From NCBI GenBank assembly GCA_943704415.1, contig CALSCO010001045.1:1-28069 (forward strand): a stretch of DNA of 28,069 nt, in the 5' to 3' direction. The first letter of the stretch is position 1, and each line of letters starts with the position of its first letter. The position numbers and the translations under genes are program-made. Positions 1-9,273 of the stretch are shown in pieces. The notes below the pieces were generated by a model that was not told the origin of the DNA, did not search any database, and was given only the letters and a program-made list of their open reading frames with translations. Source of the stretch: Parvularia atlantis. Taxonomy: Eukaryota > Opisthokonta > Rotosphaerida.

Positions 1-1
1 C

Positions 2-355
2 GTGGCGCGGCTGCGCACGCTCGAGCAGCAGCCGATCAACGACGAGACGCTCGTAGCGCAGACGACGGTGGTGGTGTTTGGGCCGCGGCCGACGGTCGAA
101 GCCGTGCTCAAGGCGGATGCGAGCAGGCTGGGCTTGGTCAGGACGGTGCCGCTGCATGGATCCTGGTGCGACTACCGCACGCCCGACCAGCCCGTGCGCA
201 CAATCGGCAACGGCACGCAGGACAACGCGGCCGGACAGTTCAGCGCCACCTTCACCGCGCAAGGCCAGCTTGTCGACGGCACAACCAGTCGAAGGTGCTG
301 CTGTTCTGAGCGCCTGTACTGCTGTTCTGTGCCAGCGCGTACGTCGCTTTTGTAG
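2..355 (+). CDS. 3' end of an unrecognised gene (partial)
   Basis: Open frame entering from the left edge and running to a TAG at 353-355. The first ~95 codons look protein-like (for example VVVFGPRPTVEAVLKADASR), but I do not recognise the family. The last ~20 codons are a cysteine-rich stretch that looks less natural. The real end may differ: another frame gives a stop at 307-309 if a short intron lies just upstream, so the true stop is either near 309 or at 355. It converges on the minus-strand SGF29-like gene, whose stop is at 410, leaving roughly 55-100 bp for both 3' ends. The start lies outside the window. Real coding is likely; the function and the last exon boundary are unknown. Confidence 0.4.
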   Translation: MARLRTLEQQPINDETLVAQTTVVVFGPRPTVEAVLKADASRLGLVRTVPLHGSWCDYRTPDQPVRTIGNGTQDNAAGQFSATFTAQGQLVDGTTSRRCCCSERLYCCSVPARTSLL

Positions 356-409
356 TCTCCGCGCTTCTTCTCCCTCTGGCCTGCTGTACAGCGCTCCGAG
401 CCACAGAGA

Positions 410-2853
410 TTAGCTGAGGAAGGGGTAGGTGTACTGCCCGCCCAGCCCAAACACGCCCAATGCCGACGGCGTGAGCGCCTGCGGCCCGCCGCGGCCGAGG
501 CTACTTGGCTGCTGCGGCTGCTGCGGCGGGGTGGGGAAGAGCGTGCCACCGGGCGGGGTGTGGGCGTGGTGGTGGTACTGGCCCGGCAGGTGTCCGTAGA
601 GGTTGGCGTGGTGCTGCTGGTGGACCATCGCCGCGGTCGTGACGGGGGCGGGCGGGGCGCGGCCTTCGCCCGAGGTGCCGCCCGCTCCGACCGACGGCGC
701 AGTCAGGTTGAGCACAAACATCTGCGCCACCTCCTTGGTCGGGTCCTCGCTCTCCTCGTCGTCAAACAGGAGCACGTAGTCGTTGTCGCGCTTGCGCTTG
801 GATGGCGGCTCCATCACCTGGGCCTCGTAGAAGCACGTCGTGCCCGGATATAGCGCCAGCACCTGCGCCCCGTGTGCGTGTGAGCGGCCAGCGGCGCGCT
901 GCGGCGGACGATCGGCGCACCTTCTTGCCCACGGGGAACTCGACCTTCTTGGATGGGTCGGGCAGCGACTTTGGCAGCGGGATGATCGCGTCGGCCGGTA
1001 GGATATACTTTTTGCGCTGGCCGGGGTTCTTGCCGTCCCTCTCGTCGTCCTCGACGTCCTCGACCTCGTACCTGCAATCACGCGCACGCGCATGAGCTTC
1101 GCGAGGCATGAGGCGGGGGCGCGCACTTGTTCTTGCTGGGCAGGTACTTGACGACCGCCGCGAGGATCCACGTCTTGACGGCCTCCTTCGCCTATATGCG
1201 CGCGTGCGCCAATCGTTCGGATCAGCGCAGTCGGAGCATGGATGCACGCGCGGGGGCACCTTGCTGATGCGCGCGGCCACAATGTCGTTCTTGCGGTAGA
1301 CGTAGTCGGGCGTGGCCGGAATGGGCCCGCAGAGCGGCGGGCACGGGCCCTTCCCCCGGAACAGCGGCAGCGGCTGTGCGGATAAACCGATGCCGCGTGA
1401 GGCCGTGCGACAGACAGGCGGGACGGCGCCACGCGCACCTCGCCGAGCAGCTCCAGGACCGGGTTCGGCCGTTGCTTCTTGCGCGGCGCGTCGTCTGCCT
1501 GCCCGCCGGAGCCCGCGTCCCTGTGCGAGCGAGCGTCCGTCAGACCCGCGCTGGGTTGGGCGCTAGCGCCGACGCACGGTTTCCTCCGGCCGATGTTGAC
1601 AGGCTCCTCGTGGTAGTAAACGGCCGGCGGCGACGCGGGCTTGTACGCAGCGGCCGGGGCCGCGCCACCCGCGCTGTTCTTGTTAGCGCCGGAAGCAGAC
1701 TGGCTGCCGAGGCCCGGCCGCTGCGGCGCGCTGGTGTGCAGCGGACCGGCACCGCCGGGCACGGTGACGACGGCGGGGTGGACCGCGCCGGGCTTGGTGG
1801 GCGACTTTGGCCGGTTGACCTTGTTGCCCGTCGGGAGCGTGCGCGGGAGCTGGGCCGGGGCGGGTGTGTGCTCGGGGTCGCTGTACATGGGGATGACGTT
1901 AGCCATGCGCATGTGCATCTGCGTCGCGAGGCCCTCGAGGCGCTGCACGTGGCGCTCGGTCGCGTGGGTGATCTGCTGCACCGAGCGGACCTGCGGCGGG
2001 GCGCGTGAGCGCGCACGGATCGGTAGAGGCAGCCGAGGCCGCAGGCGCGCACCCTGGCCGCCTGGAACGGCGCGAGCAGGCTCAGGAGCGAGTGCAGGTC
2101 GGCCATGTTGCGCTCGCGCGTCTCGACGGTCTGCGCGGGCGCCCCGTTGACGAAGGCGAGGGCGCGCTCGGTGAAGCTCGTATGGAGGTGGTGCGAGGCG
2201 GCCTCGATGATTTTGCCCTACGATCGGCGTGCGACGTGCGCCGTGAGCCGCGTCGCGCGGGAGGGAGGCCGCGCGCGGCGCACGTCGGTCTGATGCTTCT
2301 GGATCTCCTGTGGTACGTCCTCAATCCCGTCAAAGTACTCCTCCAGCAGCACTGAGACGTTGGGGTCGCGTGTGCCGTCCGAGACGGTCGCGGGCACGGG
2401 GCCGCCGACGCCGACGCCGTCGTGGAAGCGTGCGCCGCCGGGGCCGCCGGGGCCGCCGGGGCCGAAGACGTGGCGGGCGAGGGCGTGCGGGGCAGCGTGG
2501 GGCGGGGCGAGGAGCGCCTGCTGCTGCTGATGCTGGTGCAGCTGCTGCAGGTGGAACTGCTGTTGCGCGTGTTGCTGGTGCTGCGTGGCCTGCTGCTGCG
2601 CGTGCTGGTGCTGCAGCAGGTGCTGCGCGTGGTTGTGGTGCTGGTGCTGGTGCTGATGCTGGTGCTGATGCTGGTGCTGGTGCTGTTGCGCGGCGGCGGC
2701 GGCGGCGGCGGCAGCAGCAGCAGCAGCAGCAGCAGCGGCCGAGGTGGGCGGCGGCGGCATGAGCAGCGAGCCGTACGACGTCAGCACCTCGCCCTCGTGC
2801 AGGCCGTAGCCCGCGAAGCCGTTGGCGTAGAACGGCGCGTACGTCGCATCCAT
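410..2853 (-). CDS. SGF29: SGF29-type tandem Tudor protein with ING-like N-terminal region
   Basis: Eight exons: 2284-2853, 2053-2217, 1578-1990, 1439-1520, 1260-1373, 1127-1191, 921-1071, 410-862; all phases agree, giving 670 aa. SGF29 is the SAGA-complex subunit that reads H3K4me2/3 through a C-terminal double Tudor domain. That domain is clear at about residues 411-575: PLCGPIPATPDYVYRKND, then WILAAVVKYLPSK, then KYEVEDVEDDE, then LALYPGTTCFYEAQV; the cage Tyr (KYEV) and Phe (TTCF) are present. Upstream are an Ala run (about 39-55), a His/Gln run and a Pro/Gly region. Around 163-270 the segment SVLLEEYFDGIEDVPQEIQK followed by helical sequence resembles the N-terminal domain of ING proteins; this is weaker. 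The protein is more than twice the usual SGF29 length (about 290 aa). The start is the first ATG before the Ala run; the upstream gene's last exon ends only 70 bp away. Nuclear, chromatin-bound role inferred. Tudor call high, ING call moderate. Confidence 0.88.
2517..2741. repeat. Coding low-complexity tract (Gln/His/Ala)
   Basis: A CTG/GTG/GCC-rich block within the first exon of the SGF29-like gene. Read on the minus strand it gives a run of 17 Ala, then alternating His-Gln, then Gln-rich sequence. Trinucleotide and hexanucleotide repetition makes it prone to length variation and assembly error. Confidence 0.9.
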
Positions 2854-2873
2854 CGGGGCAGGGCGCGGCGTGC

Positions 2874-2886
2874 GGGGGGGGGGGGG
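2874..2886. repeat. Run of 13 G
   Basis: Mononucleotide run between the last visible PP2C exon (ending at 2924) and the SGF29-like start codon (2853). Its length is hard to sequence and it sits exactly where the PP2C gene breaks off, so a mis-join here is possible. Confidence 0.95.
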
Positions 2887-2923
2887 CGAGCAGAGACGGC
2901 CTGCGCGGTGGCGGCAGTCGCAC

Positions 2924-4384
2924 CTCGCTGCTGGCCTTGTGCACAGTCACAAACTTGAGCACGTCGCCCGAGGTCTTCACGAGCGCGGCCTCCGAGTCGC
3001 CGACCCAGGCCGTGAGCAGCTGTGCGCGCCGCCGCCGGAGCCGGCAGTGAGCTGGTGCACACAGACACGCGCGGCAGCCGGGCGCACCTCCTGGCCGTAC
3101 AGGACGCACACGACGCCGGTGGAGCCGACGTTGAGCGGCAGCATTCTCCTCTCCATGAACTTGAACAGCTCCTCATTCGTGCGCAGGAACGCGTCCTCGA
3201 GGGCTGCGCGGGGCGCGTGGTGAGGCTGCGCGACGGGCTGTGTGGGTGCGCGCGCATTCACCAGCGCGTATGTCGCGCGGGAAGTGCCTCGAGCGCACAA
3301 AGTGCACGTGCAGATGCGTGCGCACGTACTCGGCCGCGGCCGCGCCGCCGTGGCCGTCATAGACCGCAAAGTACGACAGGCGCCGCGGCAGGTCCACGCC
3401 CATGAGCGTGTCGAGGTACTTGACGATCAGGTGCCGATCCTCCATGTACGGCCGCGGCCCCTGGTCCTCGGCCACGTGCACGATGTACGACAGCTCGCCG
3501 CCGTACTTGGTCTGCGCGGTATTGAGCCAAGCGCGGTCCGCGATCACGCGCTCGGCGGTGCCGTCGATCACGCTCGCCACCATCTCGCGCAGCTGGATGC
3601 CGTCAAAACACTCGGACGTCGTCCCGGTCAGCGCTGCGCGGCGGTCAGCCGTGCGCCTGTGCCCGTCGCCGCGCGCGCGACACGCACAAACGATCGCCGC
3701 CTGCGACAGCATCGTGTCCATGATCCTCTTTGTGACCTCGCGCACGATGCGCGCCGTGACCAGCTGCGACTGCCGTGCGCGCGTCGTCAGTGCGCGCTAC
3801 GGAGAGCACACACAGGGCGAGAGCGCACGTCGTCCGTCACAAGAACGCGCTCGTAGGCGGGGCGCTGCTCCAGGCAGGCGCGCGCCGTCTCCAGCAGGTA
3901 GCCTTCGACCTCGGCCGCGGTGAGGCTCTCGGTAGGCTTGAAGAACTCTGGCGTGAGCGTCATCTGCCGCATGCGCGCGTGTGAGCAAGCCCCCACCGGC
4001 GGGCTCTGTGGCCGCGCACGTTCGGGTCGGCGTTGGCGAGGCGCATGGCCGAGTTGGGGATCGTCGCGTCCGGCCCGAGGTTGAGGTCTGGGGCGGGCGG
4101 CGTGAATGTGCGGCGAGCAAGCGGAAGCGGCAGGCGCCGCGTACTCTGCAGGTCGCCCGTGGTCCTGGGCACGCTCGCGCCGGGCATGATGGGCGGCGGC
4201 GTCTTGATCGGCGCGGGCAGGGACGCTGCGAGACGGCGCGGGGTCAGCTGCCTCTCGCGCGCGTGCGCGCGCGGGATCGCACCCGACTTGTTGCCGTGGT
4301 CCAGCGCACCCGGTAGCGGCGGCGGCGGAATGAGCTTGGTCGTGTCGGACGTCTTGCGCGAGTGTGACCCGCGCGGCGAGGCCA
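2924..4384 (-). CDS. PP2C-type Ser/Thr phosphatase, C-terminal part missing
   Basis: Exons 4283-4384, 4020-4225, 3829-3963, 3688-3769, 3262-3633, 3088-3203, 2924-3019; all internal phases agree (about 370 aa). PP2C (PPM) enzymes are Mn/Mg-dependent phosphatases. The domain is marked by GPRPYMEDRHLIVKYL, the metal-binding FAVYDGHGG near 3350, GVVCVLYG and AWVGDSEAAL. Before it lie a Pro-rich linker and a helical segment (EFFKPTESLTAAEVEGYLLE). After HKASSE a splice donor (GTGCGA) follows, but no later exon carries the expected second metal-binding half (the LAVSRALGD-, DGLWD- and DN-type motifs). The next gene starts 70 bp on, beside a run of 13 G. So this is either a real truncation or a local assembly loss. 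No clear ATG opens the first exon; a phase-1 intron (4385-4449) would join it to the upstream hydrolase gene. The first in-frame ATG is near 4187 if it is a separate gene. Activity is doubtful as shown. Confidence 0.8.
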
Positions 4385-4449
4385 CTGCCGCCGCGAGCGC
4401 CTATGAGACGTCGCGGGAGAGGGACAGCTGAGCCCAGGTGTCCACGCAC

Positions 4450-6250
4450 GCGGGCTCTTGCTCGCGGTGAGCGCAATCGCGTGCATGCCCTCCCACTCAA
4501 CGCGAGCCTGCTTGGACTTGCCGTCGGTGCGCAGCAGGCCCATGTTTGGCTGCGAGACCGAGTCGGTGTGCTCGGTCCAGCAGGTCCATGAGGGCAGGAC
4601 AGACACTGCGGCGCGGCTCAGCCGGCGCAGCAAACGAGCGGCGGCGGCGCGCACCGGCCGAGAGCAGCTGCGGCAGGCGGATGATGAACTCGCGCTGCTC
4701 GAGTTCGTTCTTGGTACTGCTCCAGCCCGTCTCGATGATGCCCACGGGCAGTCCCTGGCCGGCCTGGGCACCGCAGCGTCAGGGGGCGCACGCACACAAA
4801 GAGACGCGCAGCACCAGCGCCGCGAAGTAGTCCTGCGGGATCGCCGCGGGCGTCGCGTGCAGCTCGCTCGGGAATGTGCTAATGACGAAGAGATCAAGCT
4901 GCCATCGCGCCGCGTCGCGCACGATCAGAGCCTTGGCGGCTGAGGCACGCATGGGGCACGTGCCTCGCCCCGGATCGCATCGATCACGCGCTTGCTGTCG
5001 GCCAGCCGCGTCTGCAGCGCCTCGTAGCTGAACGAGGCGAAGACCTTGGTGGTGGGCGACATCTTCTTGACCTCGCGGTACGCCGTCTTGTAGACGATCG
5101 CAAAGCTGGGGCGCCAGCGTCATCGACAGGTCGCTGCGGGCGCGCGACAGCGGCTACGCACAACTCGAGCTCGTCGGGCTTGCTGAACAGCACGTTCGCG
5201 TCCACGCACAGGCACACGTACAGCGGCCGCACCGACGCGAGCGACAGGGCCATCGACACAAACGAATCGATCACCTGCGAGCGCGTTGAGACGGCGCGCG
5301 CACGTGCTGGGTGGGTGGGCGCACCTTGGGGTTGCGGAATGACGGCACGGGGCGGTGCTTGGCGATGGCGGTGCGGGCATTGTCTGCGCACGGCATGCGA
5401 GATCAGCACGGGCGTCCGCGTGTGCGTGCCGCAGCGACGCACCGACAATGGCCATCGCCAGCATGGGCACGTAGCCCGCGCGCTGCAGGCCGCCGACCAC
5501 CGTCTGCGCCACGCGCTCAACCGGCCGGCTCTCCTCGGACCAGAGGAACGAGACGATGGCGAGGTTGCCCATCGTGGCCCATCGCTTGGCCTGCTCGGCG
5601 ATCTATGTGGGCCGCGCCGGCCGCCGGCGTGAGAAGGCTGCTGGGGACCCGCCTGCGCTGCACCTGCTCTTCGGTCTTGGCCAGGAAGTTGCGCAGGTGC
5701 ATGCCGAAGCCGATGCTGCCCAGCAGCGCCTGGCCCCGCGCGCGCGCGTGCGCGGCACGTGAGCGATAGCTGATGGGGCAGCCGCACGGCGCGCGCACCG
5801 GCTTCATCTCGGGCGTCTTGACGAGCGGCGGCGGCGGCGCGGGGATGGGCATGCCTGGCGACGCGCGTGAGCGAATGCGGACACTGCACGGCCGGCTCGG
5901 CGCGCGACGCACCCATGACTGCCACGGGCGCCGCGCCCTTCGGCAGGCCGGTGATCGGCGGCGGCGGCTTGGGCAGCGCCGCGGCCTGCGCGCCGCCCGC
6001 ACCGGCGGGGGCCGTGCTGGCCTCGGTCATGAGCAGGATATCGACCGCGTCCTCTGCGCGCGACCGTGAGAGATGAGACGTCGCGGGCGTGTGTCGCGTG
6101 TGTTTTGAGTGGCCAGCGCGCACCGATGACCCAGCGCTGCGTCCGCAGCACGTCCGTGACGTACGCCGGGTCCGTGTAGCCAAACATGTCCTGCAGTGAC
6201 TGCGACAGCTGCGCCTTGGTGGCCGGCGGCGGGCTCTCGCGGCCGGACAT
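4450..6250 (-). CDS. CUE domain plus clan GH-A glycoside-hydrolase-like protein
   Basis: Exons 6124-6250, 5913-6053, 5799-5854, 5664-5729, 5443-5602, 5325-5383, 5162-5274, 4964-5105, 4815-4898, 4655-4763, 4450-4605; phases agree throughout (about 404 aa). Residues 13-54 form a CUE domain, a ubiquitin-binding three-helix bundle (LSQSLQDMFGYTDPAYV, then EDAVDILLM). A Pro-rich linker follows. From about 109 the sequence reads like a TIM barrel of the GH17/GH53 type: IGFGMHLRNF, FVISTFPSEL, and the strand VGIIETGWSS whose Glu (about 327) fits the family nucleophile. The strand that usually carries the acid/base Glu reads VCLCVDANV here, so catalysis is uncertain. The barrel ends with NMGLLRTDGKSKQARVEW. 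The intron 4899-4963 needs a GC donor. No signal peptide is seen, so a cytosolic role is likely. After the last exon the reading either runs on to a stop at 4244 or splices in phase into the PP2C exons. Confidence 0.7.
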
Positions 6251-6447
6251 GTTTTGCGTCTCTGCCGCGCGCGGACAGGGCGTCACGTCGGGAGCGCGGT
6301 CGCGCAGAGCGGGCAGTGCGCGTGCGGTGTAGTGCGCGGCCCGAGGTGGAGAGCGGAGAGCACAGCAGAGCAAGCCGTGCAGCGCGCCGCGCCGCAGTGA
6401 AAACCACAACAGAAAACAGGCCTGGCACGCGCTCACGGTACATACAA
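6251..6447. other. Intergenic: 5' side of CUE/hydrolase gene, 3' side of MYND gene
   Basis: About 197 bp between two minus-strand genes. It must hold the promoter and leader of the CUE/hydrolase gene and the 3' UTR of the MYND gene. I see a short AT-rich patch (about 6400-6460) but no clear TATA box or poly(A) signal. Confidence 0.6.
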
Positions 6448-7303
6448 CTAATTAAGCATTAGTCCTCTCAACCACGGCGCAGCTGTGCACTCGACCTTGT
6501 GCGCTGACCAGTGCGCTCTCTGGCACTCGCGCGAGCAGTAGCCTGCGGGGCCGGGTGATGAGCCGCACGGCCAGCACGCGCAGCAGGCGACGCGGCGCAC
6601 CGATTGCGCGGCAGCTGCTGCACGCCTTGATCGGCCCGGTTGCGCCCGCGCAGGCCGGGTTGCCGCACGTGGCCAGCACGTCCGCGACCGTCGGCGCGGC
6701 CAGCGCAAGCGCAAGCGCGCGCACGAGCGGCACCGGCACGACCACAAGGCCGTCGCCATCGTCGTTGTCCGCATCGCCCTCGTCCTCGTCGTCGTGGTCG
6801 TCGTGGTCGTCATCGTCGCTGCCGGCGTCGATTTTGAGCACGCCGTTCGCCCCGAGCCGGGCGCTGCGCAGGGCGAGTGTGTGCCCAGGCACGACGCGCG
6901 CGCGCGCGGCGGCGTCGATCGGCGGCAGGCGCGCGCGCAGGGTCGTGCCGTGGCGGTCGTGCAGCGCGACGACGCCGTCCGCGTCCGGGGCCGCGACAAC
7001 TTCGGCCAGCTGCCACGCGCCCGCCGTCCCCGATGCGGCCGCCGCGGGCGCCGCTGCGATGGCGGCCGGCCGCACGGGGCTGCTGGTGGCCGTGCTGCTG
7101 CCGTCCTCGCGGCGGCCCTTGAGCCGCAGCTTGGTCGCGTCACGCTGCTGCTGCGCGAGAAAGTCGGCGAGGAGCATCTGCTGCTGCGCGGCGGCGTTGC
7201 CCTGGCGCCGCTCGGTGTTGCTCTGCGCGTCCTTGCGGTTGCCGAGCTTGCCCTTCTTCGTCTTGCCGCGCGCGGTCGTGTAGGCGGCCGCGCCCGCACT
7301 CAT
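6448..7303 (-). CDS. C-terminal MYND zinc-finger protein
   Basis: Two exons, 6601-7303 and 6448-6542, split by a 58-nt intron in the middle of the zinc finger; 265 aa. The last ~50 residues form a MYND finger: CGNPACAG, then ACSSC, then GYCSRECQRAHWSAHKVEC, with all seven Cys and the His needed to bind two zinc ions. MYND fingers are protein-interaction modules that bind Pro-rich peptides. The N-terminus is basic and Gln-rich (KTKKGKLGNRKD, then LLADFLAQQQ). A middle region with valine-rich strands is followed by an acidic run of Asp, Glu and His (about 176-190). I see no SET or other catalytic domain, so this is an adaptor-like protein of unknown function. Start at the ATG at 7303, only 28 bp from the opposing WDR13 start. 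Confidence 0.85.
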
Positions 7304-7331
7304 CCTCAGGCTGGCCGCGAACTCAATTGTG
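7304..7331. promoter_or_regulatory. 28-bp head-to-head gap between MYND gene and WDR13
   Basis: The start codons of two divergent genes are separated by only 28 bp. A shared promoter is implied, and elements must extend into the two leaders or coding regions. No TATA box is visible; an ACTCAATTG patch is the only AT-rich part. Confidence 0.55.
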
Positions 7332-9241
7332 ATGGACGCGGTCTCGAACCTCGACGGTGTGCCGCCCGCTCACATCGCCCGCTCACATCGCCCGCTCACA
7401 TCGCCCGCTCACATCGCCCGCTCACATCGACAGCACTCTACAACCCCGCGCGGCGGCGCGCCGGCGTGCCGGCCAACTACCTCGCGCGGCGGCGGCAGCT
7501 GCTGCAGCGGCGCTTCTCGCCCATCGCCGCGCCCGCGCCCGCCCCGCCCGCGCCCGAGTACCTCTTGCTGCGCCAGACCCTGCTCGCGCGGCAGTACGGC
7601 GCGCCCGCCGTGCCCGCGCCGTGCGCCGCCGGGCCGTCGATGCGCGCGCGCCCGTGCTGATCGCGATCGCGGCAGCCTCGAGCGGCGCGTGCCGCTGCCG
7701 CGCCCGCTGCGCCCGTTCGCCGCGGCCGCCGGGCGGCGCTCGCTCGACACGCCGGACGTGCCGGTCGCGCCCACCGACCGCGCAGCCACGCTCGACGGGC
7801 GCATCGTCTACACGCACCACCGCCAGGCCGGTGCGCGCGCCGTCCGCCCGATCTGGTGGCTCACTCACGGCCCGCGCTAGTCACGGTCGTGCGCTTCGCA
7901 AACACGAGCCGCAGCCGCTTCGCGTGCGGGTGCGCGGACGGGACGGCGTCGCTCTGCGTGGTGCGCGAAGACCCGGATATGCCGTCGACGCTCGTGGGCC
8001 ACGCCAAGGGCGTGACGGGTGCGGGGGCGCGCGCCATGTGGGCTGCAGCCAGGCTCAGCCGCGAGGTGCAGATCTGCAGTGGACGGCCGACGACGCGTTC
8101 ATCGTCACGACGTCGCTGGACGGCACCGTGCGCCTCTGGAACACGACCAGCGGTTCGCTCGTGCGCACGATGAAGGACACGGCGCCCGTGCTCTGCTGCT
8201 GTTTCAACGCCGAAAACAACAACTTGCTGGTGGTGCGCGCGCTCACGCAGCCCGCGCTCACGCAGCCCGCGGCCCGCAAGCGGGCTGGGTGTGCTCACAG
8301 CCGCACGGCCACAGGTCGGCAACAAGCACGGCGACCTCAAGACGTACAACCTCAGCACGGGCAAGCCCGTCAACGACTCGGCCGTCAACATTGGCTGCGC
8401 CGTCACCGCCGTCGTCTTTGAGCCGCTCGGCCGTCTGCTCTACGCGGGCACGGACAGGGTGCGGCCAGGGAGCGGGCGGCTGGTGCGCAGCTGACCACGC
8501 GCACGCGCAGGGCGAGATCCACGTGTTTACGTTTGCGAGCGGCCACGGCTCGTTTGCGCGCCTTTACCGCACGACCGTCACCGTCAACGGGCCCGCGGCT
8601 GTGTGCTCGCTCGCGGTTGTACCGGCGCTCTCGCTCGAGACGCACGAGCCGTGCCTGCTCGTCGCGGCCAAGGACAACACTGTCAAACTGCTCGGGTGCG
8701 TACGCAAGCGACGTGCGCGTGAGTGAGCTGAGCGCACCGACGCGGCGTAGCATCGGCAGCTTCTCGAAGAAGCGCGGCGCACCCATCGCCGCGGCGCTGC
8801 CGTCGCGCCTGAACGCGGTCACCAACCGGCTGCAGTACCGCGTGACGCTCGAGGCGCAGTTTGCGCTGCGCCACCAGGTGCACAACCTCAACGCGATCCT
8901 GTGCCCGCTCCTGTCGATGCAGAAGGGCCCGTGCTTTGGTGCGCGCTTGCCCATGGGCGCACACGCGTGCATGGTCTGACGGCCCGTGCGCAGTGTCGGG
9001 CGTCGAGGACGGCACCATCCAACTCGTGCGCGCCGTGCCGTGCCAGTCGCTTCTCACGCTCAAGGCGCACACGGCCTCGGTGCGTTTCGCGTGTGCGGGC
9101 CGCGCCACCGCGGCTGACGACGACCTGCCCGCACAGGTGCTCAGCGTGAGCTGGAACCGCGACGAGTCGCTGCTGGCGTCGAGCGACCTGACCGGCATGG
9201 TCATCGTCTGGAAGCGCTCAAACTTTGCCGCAGCGCTGTGA
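7332..9241 (+). CDS. WDR13: WDR13-like WD40 protein
   Basis: Ten exons: 7332-7356, 7434-7620, 7676-7830, 7881-8018, 8072-8232, 8315-8458, 8511-8695, 8751-8938, 8994-9079, 9137-9241; every phase fits, giving 457 aa (the human protein is 485 by my recall). The match runs the full length. The N-terminal signature LYNPARRRAGVPANYLARR corresponds to the family's LYNPQ...R.QLLKR region. The WD repeats include TSLDGTVRLWNTTSG, CCCFNAENNNLLVVGNKHGD, GRLLYAGTDRGEIHVFTF, and the C-terminal DESLLASSDLTGMVIVWKR, which is nearly the family end signature. WDR13 is a nuclear/cytosolic beta-propeller with links to growth control and nuclear receptors in mammals; its molecular role is poorly known. Introns 1 and 5 hold repeats (see separate entries). 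It converges on TEP1 with 32 bp between stops. Confidence 0.93.
7364..7429 (+). repeat. Five tandem 13-nt units with branch-point motif, in WDR13 intron 1
   Basis: CTCAC recurs at exact 13-nt spacing (starts 7369, 7382, 7395, 7408, 7421), each inside a CGCCCGCTCACAT-like unit. Only the last copy is within about 13 nt of the acceptor AG at 7433. The array makes this intron 77 nt, longer than its neighbours. Confidence 0.95.
8239..8268 (+). repeat. 15-nt direct duplication in WDR13 intron 5
   Basis: The unit GCGCTCACGCAGCCC occurs twice in a row near the donor. Each copy holds a branch-point-like CTCAC and an AG four bases later. The acceptor that fits the protein lies further on, at 8314, behind a third CTCAC. 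A short inverted repeat (CCCGC/GCGGG around 8275) follows the duplication. Confidence 0.9.
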
Positions 9242-9273
9242 AACAAAAAGCAAACAAACGCCAGCCTCGCTTC
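9242..9273. other. 32-bp convergent gap between WDR13 and TEP1 stops
   Basis: A-rich on the plus strand (AAACAAAAAGCAAACAAACG). The two 3' UTRs must overlap antisense. No AATAAA is present; the A/T-rich patch may serve both poly(A) sites. Confidence 0.6.

Noticed and set aside
2854-2923. PP2C exons reading straight on into the SGF29-like protein
   Set aside because: The only available acceptor makes a 23-nt intron without a branch motif, and the frame is off by one at the 13-G run. The SGF29-like gene also has its own ATG.
4779-5123. A separate small gene starting MTLAPQ on the minus strand
   Set aside because: It is the intron before the FAIVYKTAYREVKK exon read in the wrong frame; splicing at 5106-5161 restores the barrel sequence.
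7364-7429. Short regular repeats suggesting a CRISPR-like array
   Set aside because: The unit is 13 nt with no spacers, inside a spliceosomal intron of a eukaryotic gene.
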